64,000 bases of DNA from Anaerolineae bacterium (GTDB taxonomy: Bacteria > Chloroflexota > Anaerolineae > Anaerolineales > Anaerolineaceae). The stretch spans positions 1 to 64,000 of the forward strand of contig JABLXK010000007.1 in assembly GCA_013178095.1 (NCBI GenBank), in the 5' to 3' direction. The notes under the pieces are model-generated. The model was not told the DNA's origin. It did no database searches and was given only the letters and a program-made list of their open reading frames with translations. How positions within the stretch are numbered: the first letter of the stretch is position 1; each line of letters begins with the position of its first letter. Shown here piece by piece: positions 47,255 to 55,419 of this stretch. A program made the position numbers and the translations under genes.

Positions 47255-48019
47255 TTGAGCGAACGTATTGAAAAACTGGATAGCAAGAGCCCCATACCGC
47301 TCTATTATCAATTGAAATCCTACATCGAGGAGCAGATTGAAACAGGGGTGTGGGAAGCAGGCACGCAAATTCCCTCCGAACTGGAATTAAGCGAACAGTT
47401 CAATATCAGCCGCACCACCATCCGGCAGGCCATCGGCGATCTGGTCAACGAGCGCAAGCTGGAGCGCATTCAGGGACGCGGCACATTCGTTTCCGAGATC
47501 AGCATTGAAAAGCAGATCGAAAGGGTATCCGGTTTCTCTCAGGACATGCGCATGCGCGGCCTGGTGCCCACCTCCGACATTCTCAATTTTGAAGTCGTCA
47601 AGGCCAGCCCGGCGGTCGCCAAAGCCCTGAAGATCAACGAAGGCGATGACGCCATCCTGCTCAAGCGGCTACGAAAAGGCAATGACAAGCGCATCGCGCT
47701 TGAGGTTGTCTACATGGATTACAAAAAGTACAAAGATTTTCTATCGGTCAACCTGGCGAATGAATCCTTATACGAAATGTTGGCCAAGAAGTTCGCGGTC
47801 TGGCCGAAATACTCCCAACAGGTGATCGAGTCGATCAAGTGCCCGGCAGAAGAAGCTGAGTTGTTAGGTATTCAAAAGGGCGATCCGGTTTTTTATTTCC
47901 ACACGACCGCCTTCGACCAGTATGACGAACCGTTGGAATACACCGAAGGGTATTACCGCGGCGACCGCTACATCCTGCACCTGACCAACGTGATCAACCC
48001 CAGTTCGCAATCTAAATAA
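47255..48019 (+). CDS. GntR/HutC-family transcriptional regulator (NagR-like)
   Basis: PIPLYYQLKSYIEEQIETGVWEAGTQIPSELELSEQFNISRTTIRQAIGDLVNERKLERIQGRGTFV plus UTRA domain. Confidence 0.93.
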   Translation: MSERIEKLDSKSPIPLYYQLKSYIEEQIETGVWEAGTQIPSELELSEQFNISRTTIRQAIGDLVNERKLERIQGRGTFVSEISIEKQIERVSGFSQDMRMRGLVPTSDILNFEVVKASPAVAKALKINEGDDAILLKRLRKGNDKRIALEVVYMDYKKYKDFLSVNLANESLYEMLAKKFAVWPKYSQQVIESIKCPAEEAELLGIQKGDPVFYFHTTAFDQYDEPLEYTEGYYRGDRYILHLTNVINPSSQSK

Positions 48020-48093
48020 CCCCATTACCTGTTGCGCAAGCGTTGATATTCCAAACCACAGATGGTTTAGAATAAATAGAGGTTTTAAATCGC

Positions 48094-49152
48094 ATGAGCA
48101 CAGTTCAGGAAAAACTGGATTCCCTGACCAAAGCCGGATCCCTGTACAGCACAGAGTCCGGCGGCGCTGTGCGCTGCCAGGCTTGCGCGCATCGCTGCCG
48201 CATCCAACCCGGCAAGCGCGGCGTTTGCCTGATGCGCTTCAACCGCGATGGTCAGCTCTACGTGCCTTGGGGTTACGTGGCAGCCGCCAACGTGGACCCT
48301 ATCGAGAAAAAACCGTTCGCCCACTTCCTGCCGGGCAGCGACGTATTGACCTTCGGCATGTTAGGATGCAACTTCCACTGCGATTTCTGCCAAAACTGGG
48401 TCAGCTCGCAAACCTTGCGCGATCCGGCGTGCGACAACAGCCTGGCTTACATCCAGCAGGTGAGCGCGCGCGACCTGGCCGCCTATGCTGTGCGCAGCGG
48501 CGCGAAGGCTGTGGCATCTTCCTATAACGAACCGCTCATCACCAGCGAGTGGGCAATCGAGATCTTCAAAGCCGCCAAAAAAGAAGGGCTGCGCTGCGCG
48601 TACGTCTCCAACGGTTTCGCCACGCCGGAAGCGCTGCATGCCTTGCAGCCATATCTGGACGGGTACAAGATCGACTTGAAGTGCATGACCGATGCGGCTT
48701 ACCGCGAACTGGGCGGTTCGCTGCAAATCGTTCTGGATACCATCCGCCTGGCGCGCGAACTGGGTATGTGGGTGGAAGTGGTCACGCTGGTCATTCCGGG
48801 TTTCAACGACAGCAACGAAGACCTGTGGGAAATGGCGCGCTATCTCGCTTCTGTATCAAACGACATTCCCTGGCACGTGACCGCATTTCATCCGATGTAC
48901 AAGCGTCTGGAGGCGACCGCCACCGACAGTGAAACGCTGCAGCGCGCCGCCGAGATCGGACAGGAAGCCGGGCTGCATTACGTGTATGCCGGCAACCTGC
49001 CGGGCCGGGTCGGCTCGCTGGAAGATACACATTGCCCCAAATGCCATGCTGTGTTGATCCGGCGCACGGGTTACCTGGTGCGCAGCAACCGGGTCACCCC
49101 GCAAGGCACCTGCCCGGATTGCGGGCAGCCCATCGCCGGCATTTGGTCTTAA
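48094..49152 (+). CDS. amrS: AmmeMemoRadiSam system radical SAM enzyme
   Basis: CQACAHRCRIQPGKRGVCLMRFNRDGQL, LGCNFHCDFCQNW (CxxxCxxC), C-terminal CPxC motifs. Confidence 0.9.
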   Translation: MSTVQEKLDSLTKAGSLYSTESGGAVRCQACAHRCRIQPGKRGVCLMRFNRDGQLYVPWGYVAAANVDPIEKKPFAHFLPGSDVLTFGMLGCNFHCDFCQNWVSSQTLRDPACDNSLAYIQQVSARDLAAYAVRSGAKAVASSYNEPLITSEWAIEIFKAAKKEGLRCAYVSNGFATPEALHALQPYLDGYKIDLKCMTDAAYRELGGSLQIVLDTIRLARELGMWVEVVTLVIPGFNDSNEDLWEMARYLASVSNDIPWHVTAFHPMYKRLEATATDSETLQRAAEIGQEAGLHYVYAGNLPGRVGSLEDTHCPKCHAVLIRRTGYLVRSNRVTPQGTCPDCGQPIAGIWS

Positions 49153-49226
49153 AGAATTCCACAAAAACTTCACAAAACCGGAAACTTTTTTCGTATTTTT
49201 GCGTTAAGTAGATACAGGTACGATTA

Positions 49227-49254
49227 TTGCACCTTAATTTACAGGTCTTATTAT
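49227..49254 (+). promoter_or_regulatory. Putative sigma70 promoter of small-ORF/structured RNA unit
   Basis: TTGCAC (49227-49232) - 16 nt - TATTAT (49249-49254). Confidence 0.5.
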
Positions 49255-49330
49255 TGAAATGCCGCAGACAGGCTGCCGCGCCGCATTGGAAAACCAATGG
49301 GAAGCCTGTCAAGGCAGGAAGAGGAGAGCC

Positions 49331-49423
49331 ATGGCTATTTTTACAAATCTCGTAATTGGATTTCTCGGATTTATCTTTCTGGCCATGAGCCTGTTAGGTT
49401 TACAGCCACCATCCAAGCAATGA
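49331..49423 (+). CDS. Unannotated 30-aa predicted membrane peptide
   Basis: Manual translation MAIFTNLVIGFLGFIFLAMSLLGLQPPSKQ*; RBS AGGAG four nt upstream of ATG; absent from ORF track (below length cutoff). Confidence 0.55.
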   Translation: MAIFTNLVIGFLGFIFLAMSLLGLQPPSKQ

Positions 49424-49537
49424 GGATGCGATCTCAACACCCAACGGGAAGGAGCGGTTAGCGCGGCAGCCGCGGCTGACCGTTGGACAAGGGATCTGGC
49501 AAGCCTGTTGCAGGCAGCCGGAACCATTTCCGACCCG

Positions 49538-49566
49538 CCGGGAGCATTCAAGCTCCCGGTTTAGGT
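49538..49566 (+). terminator. Intrinsic terminator-like hairpin
   Basis: CCGGGAGC-ATTCAA-GCTCCCGG followed by TTTAGGTTT. Confidence 0.55.
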
Positions 49567-49609
49567 TTAACAATTCAGAGTTTTTTGGATTTTGCTTAAA
49601 TAAGAGCGG

Positions 49610-50191
49610 TTATTCTTGCCGATCCGAAAAGAGAATCTCGCCATTCTCCATCGATTTTATGGAAGCCAGCGCATGCACGGGAACATTCAAATATGCCAGG
49701 GCTTCCCGTCCGCCCTCGAATTCTTTCTCGATCAAGGCACCCACTCCCACCAGGGGCGCGCCGGCGGCCTGGATGAGGCGCACCAATCCCATGATGGTCG
49801 CACCGCTGGCTAAAAAGTCATCGATGATCAAGACTGGTTCTTCGCGGGGCAAAAAATCGGGAGAGACAATCAACTCGGTCATTACGCCTTTGGTATGCGA
49901 AGGTGCTACGGTCAGATAAACCGTATCCGACATGGTGACTGGTTTCTTTTTACGAGCATAGACTACCGGTAAATTCAAATATCGCGCGGTCATCAATGCG
50001 GGAGCAATACCCGAGATCTCGGCTGTGAGGATGCGCCTGGCGCCCACGCCGGCAAACAGCCGCGCGAATTCCTTCCCGCAAGCTTCCATTAACTCAGGAT
50101 CAACCTGATGATTGATAAATCCATCGACCTTGAGAATTCCATCCCCCAGGTTTCGAGCTTCTTTCGCAATGCGATCCTCTAATAATTGCAT
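49610..50191 (-). CDS. xpt: Xanthine phosphoribosyltransferase
   Basis: MQLLEDRIAKEARNLGDGILKVDGFINHQVDPELM; PRPP-binding VLIIDDFLASGATIMGLVRL; start probably 50191. Confidence 0.88.
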   Translation of the reverse strand: MQLLEDRIAKEARNLGDGILKVDGFINHQVDPELMEACGKEFARLFAGVGARRILTAEISGIAPALMTARYLNLPVVYARKKKPVTMSDTVYLTVAPSHTKGVMTELIVSPDFLPREEPVLIIDDFLASGATIMGLVRLIQAAGAPLVGVGALIEKEFEGGREALAYLNVPVHALASIKSMENGEILFSDRQE

Positions 50192-50256
50192 AGACAACTC
50201 CTGCGGCATATTTCAGGCAATTAAACCACAATCCTAACCCTTGCATAGGGGAATCC

Positions 50257-51012
50257 CTAAACGCTGATCGCGCCGCGAATTTGTTTTGCCATGGCCTGAA
50301 ATTCAGCGGAATAGCGGGCCTCCTCGCCGCGCGGGCGCGGCAGCCTGACCGGCAAATCCAGCAGCACGCGCGCCGGCCGCTGGCTGAGCACCAGTACACG
50401 ATCAGCCAGCAGCAGAGCCTCGGAGATTGAGTGCGTGACCATAACCACCGTTTTGCGGCGCGCCTGCCAAATGCGCAGCAACTCCGCCCCCATCTTTTCG
50501 CGGGTCAGAGCGTCCAGCGATCCGAAGGGCTCATCCAGCAGCAGCAAGTCAGGGTCCTGGATGAGAGCGCGTGCGATCGCCACGCGCTGGGCCATCCCAC
50601 CCGACAGGGATTCCGGCCAGACGTTGGTGAACTCCTGCAGGCCGACCAATTCGATCAAGTCCTGCGCTTTTTGCAGCGCCGCATCCTGCGGCACCCCGCG
50701 CAACTCCAAAGGCAGCAGGATGTTATCCAGCACGGTGCGCCAGGGCATCAGGTTGCTTTGCTGGAAGACCAGCCCTACGCTTAACTGCTGATTGTCCGCT
50801 TTGAGCAGTTGGCCGCCGGTTGGCGCCAACAACCCCGCCAGCATCCGCAGCAAGGTGGACTTTCCGCAGCCGGAAGGACCCAGCACGCATAAAAACTCCT
50901 GCGGACGGATTTCCACCTGAATATCCCGCAGCACTTCCAACTCTCCATTCTGATCGTGGAAAGTCATCTGAATGTGCTGGAGGGAAATCACGCTGGCAGT
51001 TGAAGCGGTCAT
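50257..51012 (-). CDS. ABC transporter ATP-binding protein (candidate flavin transporter ATPase)
   Basis: LGPSGCGKSTLLRMLAGLL, LSGGMAQRVAIARALIQDPDLLLLDEPFGSLD; third gene downstream of FMN riboswitch. Confidence 0.9.
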   Translation of the reverse strand: MTASTASVISLQHIQMTFHDQNGELEVLRDIQVEIRPQEFLCVLGPSGCGKSTLLRMLAGLLAPTGGQLLKADNQQLSVGLVFQQSNLMPWRTVLDNILLPLELRGVPQDAALQKAQDLIELVGLQEFTNVWPESLSGGMAQRVAIARALIQDPDLLLLDEPFGSLDALTREKMGAELLRIWQARRKTVVMVTHSISEALLLADRVLVLSQRPARVLLDLPVRLPRPRGEEARYSAEFQAMAKQIRGAISV

Positions 51013-51016
51013 TGTC

Positions 51017-51991
51017 TCATTCAGGCAAAAAAGTGTTGCTGTAAGCGGCACTCAAATCCAGCGGGCTGGAAAGCAGCTCCATGCGCAGCAGTAAATCTTG
51101 CATATTCTGCCAGGCTTGCGGGTCGCTATAACCCGGCCGTTCGACCTGCCAGATTTTGATGGAAGCTTCCAACACCTGGCGCTGTACTTCCTGTTCTTCA
51201 GGCGTAAGGGAAGCCAGGTTATCCACATATTTTTTGCAGATTTGGAAAGCTTCATCCGCGTGTTCAGCCGTGTAGGTGACCCCGCGCGTGAGTGCGCGCA
51301 CCATCCCGCGCACCAGGTCAGGATCCTCCTCCATCGTTTTTTCATTGGTGATCAGCCCATTGGCTACCAGCGACAGGTAATCCGAAACCGGCAGGACATC
51401 GACCTCATAACCCCTGGCTTGCAGCTGGATCGGTTCGTTGCTGGTGTAGATGTCTACCACATCCACCACCCGGTTAGCCAGGGATTCGACCTGGGTATAA
51501 CCGATCGATTGCAGGGTAACGTCGGCATCGCTTAACCCGCCGGCATGCAGCAGGGCTTCCAGGCCGATATAACTGGCGCCGTACAAGCCGGGTAAACCGA
51601 TGGTCTTGCCTTTTAAGTCGTGTGGAGAACGCAGGTTTTGCTCCTTCAGGGCGGCGATACCCACCGGGTAATCCTCATACCAGGCGGCCACGTACACCAC
51701 CGGCAATTGCTGGGCGCGCCCCAGCAGCACCTGCTCGCCGGACACGATGGCAAATTGCAGTTCGTCCGAACCCACCAGCGCCACCGAATCCGTTTCCATG
51801 TTGTAATCCAGCTCCACCTGGATGCCTTCTTCGGAAAAATACCCTTTTTCAATTGCTACATAAAGGGGTGCGAATTGCACGTTGGGGATGTATCCAAGCG
51901 GCAGGCGCACCGCGCTCACTTTTTGGGATGAACAAGCAGATGCCAGCAGCATGATGATCCCACACAGGATAAAATTCAATGTCTTTTTCAT
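51017..51991 (-). CDS. ribY: NMT1-family substrate-binding lipoprotein, candidate riboflavin/flavin-binding RibY
   Basis: LASACSSQ lipobox; LPLGYIPNVQFAPLYVAIEKGYFSEEGIQVEL; downstream of FMN riboswitch. Confidence 0.75.
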   Translation of the reverse strand: MKKTLNFILCGIIMLLASACSSQKVSAVRLPLGYIPNVQFAPLYVAIEKGYFSEEGIQVELDYNMETDSVALVGSDELQFAIVSGEQVLLGRAQQLPVVYVAAWYEDYPVGIAALKEQNLRSPHDLKGKTIGLPGLYGASYIGLEALLHAGGLSDADVTLQSIGYTQVESLANRVVDVVDIYTSNEPIQLQARGYEVDVLPVSDYLSLVANGLITNEKTMEEDPDLVRGMVRALTRGVTYTAEHADEAFQICKKYVDNLASLTPEEQEVQRQVLEASIKIWQVERPGYSDPQAWQNMQDLLLRMELLSSPLDLSAAYSNTFLPE

Positions 51992-52006
51992 CGTTAAAAT
52001 CCTTCC

Positions 52007-52825
52007 TTAATCCAGTTTCCAACGCAACAATCTCTTTTCCAGCCAAACAACCAGGGAATACAGCAGCACTGCCAGGCAGACCAACGTCAGCACACCCACG
52101 AAAACCAGAGCGGTATCATACTGGCCGCGCCCGACATTGATCAAAAAACCCAAACCGCGGTCTGAACCCACCAATTCCCCCACCACCGCGCCGATCACCG
52201 AAAGCGTGGCGCCGATACGCAAGCCGCCCAGCAGAATTGGCAAGGCAGCCGGGAGTTCCAACTGGCTGAATGTCTGCCAGGGCGTGGCGCGCATGGACCG
52301 CATCAGATCGCGCAGATTTTCCGGCACGGCGCGCAAGCCCACCACCGTGTTCACCAGCACCGGGAAGAATACGGTCAGCGCGCAAATCAGCACCTTGGAA
52401 AAAATTCCCGACCCAAACCAGATCACCAACAGGGGCGCAATGGCTATCGTAGGCACCGCCTGGCTGGCTACCAGGAAAGGCTGCAGCACGTTTTCCAGGA
52501 ATCTGGACTTGGCCAGGAGATACCCCAGCAGGCTGGCAAATAAAACCCCGCAGGAAAGGCCGCTAACCACTTCCAACAGGGTTGCGGCGCCATGTTCCAA
52601 CAGCGATCCGTCGCTCAACGCGCGCACAAAGCGCTCAGCCACCTGGATGGGTGCCGGCAGGATAAAAGCCGGCAATTGCAGCAACAGCACCAGCAACTCC
52701 CACAGCAACAGGAATAGAGCTATGGTGATCACCACGCTCAACCTCCTGATGCTTCGATTTTTTACTTCAGCGGTTTCCATTTTGTATATAAAAAGACCTC
52801 GAAAACGAACTACGTTTCGAGGCAA
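52007..52825 (-). CDS. ribX: ABC transporter permease, candidate RibX
   Basis: BPD permease pattern AVPTIAIAPLLVIWFGSGIFSKVLICALTVFFPVLVNTVVGLR; first gene downstream of FMN riboswitch. Confidence 0.75.
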   Translation of the reverse strand: MPRNVVRFRGLFIYKMETAEVKNRSIRRLSVVITIALFLLLWELLVLLLQLPAFILPAPIQVAERFVRALSDGSLLEHGAATLLEVVSGLSCGVLFASLLGYLLAKSRFLENVLQPFLVASQAVPTIAIAPLLVIWFGSGIFSKVLICALTVFFPVLVNTVVGLRAVPENLRDLMRSMRATPWQTFSQLELPAALPILLGGLRIGATLSVIGAVVGELVGSDRGLGFLINVGRGQYDTALVFVGVLTLVCLAVLLYSLVVWLEKRLLRWKLD

Positions 52826-52840
52826 TTCATAAAAGAAAAC

Positions 52841-52968
52841 CTTCTTTAATATCCGGACTATACCGTCGACCCCGGAATTACACCGGATCTGCGCATTTCA
52901 GCGCTCGTGGGTTATTACCACCGATCGGGAATCGGGAAACCAGTTCCCTCACCCTGCCCCGAAGGAAG
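52841..52968 (-). promoter_or_regulatory. FMN riboswitch (RFN element)
   Basis: Minus strand CTTCGGGGCAGGGTGAGGGAACTGG...GATCGGTGGTAATAACCCACGAGCGCTGAAATGCGCAGATCCGGTGTAATTCCGGGGTCGACGGTATAGTCCGGAT matches the RFN consensus. Confidence 0.95.
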
Positions 52969-53043
52969 TTCGCCATCATTGTATAAGCATTTTTAACACG
53001 CGTCAAGTCAAATCTGTGAATATCCATTTATAATGTTGAAATC

Positions 53044-53517
53044 ATGCAAGCGGAAAAACCCTATACCATCCAACCGGCCACCTGGCGCGACCTGTTCGCT
53101 TTGAGCGAACTGGAGAAGATCTGTTTCAAAGAAGACGCCTGGCCGCTGCTGGAATTGATGGGCGTGCTCACTTTTCCCGGCGTGGTGCGGCTGCGAGCGG
53201 TGGTGGAAAAGGAAATGGTCGGTTTCATCGCCGGCGATGCGCGCCGCGCGGAAAAAACCGGCTGGATCCTGACCCTGGGCGTGCTGCCTTTCTGGCGGCG
53301 CAGGGGAATCGCATACGACCTGCTCAGCACTTGCGAGCAGCAAATGGGCATGCCGGTCGTGAAACTGACCGTCCGGCGCAACAACGAATCCGCCCTGCGG
53401 TTGTATGAAAAAATGGGCTACCGGCAAGTGGACATCTGGTCGCGTTATTACCGCAGCGGGGAAGATGGATTGGTTTTGGAAAAGACAATCGCGCCCGCAT
53501 TCGAATCCACAAAATGA
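53044..53517 (+). CDS. GNAT N-acetyltransferase (RimI-like)
   Basis: GWILTLGVLPFWRRRGIAYDLLSTCEQQ, KLTVRRNNESALRLYEKMGYRQV. Confidence 0.9.
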   Translation: MQAEKPYTIQPATWRDLFALSELEKICFKEDAWPLLELMGVLTFPGVVRLRAVVEKEMVGFIAGDARRAEKTGWILTLGVLPFWRRRGIAYDLLSTCEQQMGMPVVKLTVRRNNESALRLYEKMGYRQVDIWSRYYRSGEDGLVLEKTIAPAFESTK

Positions 53518-54146
53518 ATATCAACACAGAATCTCTGCAAATCATCCTGAAAGGCCTAGCGCTGGGGTTTTCAATCGCCGCACCAGTCGGGCCGATCGGC
53601 ATCTTGTGCATCCGCCGTACGCTGGAACGCGGATTCAAATCGGGCGCGGTCAGCGGGTTAGGAGCCGCTGCAGCCGACGCGATTTACGGAACTATCGCAG
53701 CCGCGGGATTAACGCTGGTGGCCAAATTCCTGGCCGAGCAGAAATTGTGGATGGGCCTGCTGGGAGGCGGATTTCTGCTTTATTTGGGCGTGAAGACCTT
53801 TTTCAGCAAGCCTGCTGAAAACTCGGTCCGGAGCGACAGCCGGAACCTGGGTGGAGATTTTATCTCCACGCTGTTGTTGACCCTCAGCAACCCCATGACC
53901 ATCTTCGCGTTCGTGGCCATCTTCGCCGGCTTCAACGCTCAATCCGACACGGGCTACCGCACTTCCGCTTTTCTGCTGGTGCTGGGCGTTTTCTGCGGTT
54001 CGGTTTTCTGGTGGTTGACCCTGAGCACCTTGGTAAACCTGCTCAGACAGCGCTTGAACGCAAGCGTGATCTATTTCATCAATAAAGCTGCCGCCCTGAC
54101 CATTGCCGGATTTGGGGTATATTTGATTTTCAGCCAAGTCTTATAA
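53514..54146 (+). CDS. LysE/RhtB family transporter
   Basis: LKGLALGFSIAAPVGPIGILCIRRTLERGFKSGAVSGLGAAAADAIYG. Confidence 0.9.
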   Translation: MNINTESLQIILKGLALGFSIAAPVGPIGILCIRRTLERGFKSGAVSGLGAAAADAIYGTIAAAGLTLVAKFLAEQKLWMGLLGGGFLLYLGVKTFFSKPAENSVRSDSRNLGGDFISTLLLTLSNPMTIFAFVAIFAGFNAQSDTGYRTSAFLLVLGVFCGSVFWWLTLSTLVNLLRQRLNASVIYFINKAAALTIAGFGVYLIFSQVL

Positions 54147-54163
54147 ATGCAACTGCAAGGTTT

Positions 54164-54733
54164 ATGAAAACAGAGTCCAAAAATTCATGGGAAGTGATCC
54201 GTTCCGAAAGCGGACCGGATTTGGGTTTATTCAAAACCCGCTACGATTGGGCAAAAAATCCGCGTAACGCCAAAACCATCAAAGCGGTGGTGCTCGAATC
54301 GCGCGATTGGGTCAATATCGTGGCGCTCACACCTGCGCACAAGATCCTGATCGTGCGGCAATTCCGCTTTGGGGTAGGCCGAGACACGCTTGAGATCCCC
54401 GCCGGCATCATGAATGCAGGAGAAAACCCGCAGCAAGCAGCGATGCGCGAGCTTAGGGAAGAAACCGGCTGCGTGACCGATAACTGGAAGTACCTCGGCG
54501 CGTTCGACGCCAACCCGGCATTCATGAACAATATTTGCCATTCCTGGCTGGCCCTGGACGTCATTCAAAAATTCCCCCTGCAACTGGATGAGGGAGAAGA
54601 GATCGACCTGGCGGAACTATCCCTGGATGAAATCCGTAAAGAGATCAACGCAGGCCGCATGCGCAACGCCCTCTCGCTGGCAGCGCTTTCCCAAGTGTTC
54701 GACCTGCGTATTCAGCAGGGCGATGCCGGTTAG
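54164..54733 (+). CDS. NUDIX hydrolase
   Basis: GENPQQAAMRELREETGCVTDNW Nudix box; ADP-ribose pyrophosphatase-like. Confidence 0.92.
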   Translation: MKTESKNSWEVIRSESGPDLGLFKTRYDWAKNPRNAKTIKAVVLESRDWVNIVALTPAHKILIVRQFRFGVGRDTLEIPAGIMNAGENPQQAAMRELREETGCVTDNWKYLGAFDANPAFMNNICHSWLALDVIQKFPLQLDEGEEIDLAELSLDEIRKEINAGRMRNALSLAALSQVFDLRIQQGDAG

Positions 54734-54766
54734 TGATCCAAAAACCGAACCTATCGAGAGGTATTC

Positions 54767-55408
54767 ATGGCAAAAAAATCAAAAAAAATTCAGAGCGTTG
54801 ATAGTCTGTTAGCCGGCGTGGAGCGGCTGTACATACAGGTCATGATTGGAATCGTGCCGCCTGTCTTCTTGCTGCTGGCGGGTTGGTGGGGCAGCCTGTA
54901 TTTTGTACCGGAAGAAGCGGTCAAATTCTTTGCCCTGGGCGGGCTGCTGCTGGGCTTGTTCCTGGATATATTGTTCATGCGGCGCTGGCTGCGCAAGGCC
55001 TACACCTTACCGGCGGGTTGGTTCGCGGCAGTTTATCTCTTCTACTCCGCCGGCTTGTTCGGTTTCTTTATGGGTGTGCCGGTTTTCAACGCACTGTTGG
55101 GAATCATGGGCGGCTACTATGTGGGGATCTGCCTGCGCTTCGCGCAAAAGGATAAAGCGGAAGTGGAAATCGCCGCCCGGCGCACCGCGTTGTTCGCCGC
55201 CGGCATGCTGGCAGCGGTTTGCGCCGCTAGTTGGACCATCGCTTACCTGGATCCTTCAACAGCCGCCAATATCAACGGTATGTTCCATCTATCCAGGCCA
55301 ATCAGCCGCGAGAATATCCTGCTGTTTTCCGCCTTCGCGGGAGTTGGGCTGGCGGCGCTTGAATATTTCATCACGCGCGCGACCGTCAAGTTCGCGCGCT
55401 TCATGTAA
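54767..55408 (+). CDS. Hypothetical membrane protein
   Basis: 213 aa with several TM segments. Confidence 0.65.
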   Translation: MAKKSKKIQSVDSLLAGVERLYIQVMIGIVPPVFLLLAGWWGSLYFVPEEAVKFFALGGLLLGLFLDILFMRRWLRKAYTLPAGWFAAVYLFYSAGLFGFFMGVPVFNALLGIMGGYYVGICLRFAQKDKAEVEIAARRTALFAAGMLAAVCAASWTIAYLDPSTAANINGMFHLSRPISRENILLFSAFAGVGLAALEYFITRATVKFARFM

Positions 55409-55419
55409 TTGCAGGCGAT

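Larger units (their letters stand above)
49261..49566 (+). ncRNA. Candidate structured transcript with small ORF
   Basis: Hairpins: GACAGGCT/AGCCTGTC enclosing CATTGG-AAAA-CCAATG; CCAACGG/CCGTTGG long stem; GCCTG/CAGGC; terminal CCGGGAGC/GCTCCCGG. Confidence 0.45.

Noticed and set aside
49261-49566. SRP RNA, tmRNA, 6S, RNase P RNA, cobalamin or c-di-GMP riboswitch as identity of the structured region
   Set aside because: Their hallmark conserved sequences are not present on either strand by eye; covariance-model search still needed.
52841-52968. TPP riboswitch, suggested by the ThiXYZ-like transporter
   Set aside because: No thi-box sequence; the element matches the FMN/RFN consensus instead.
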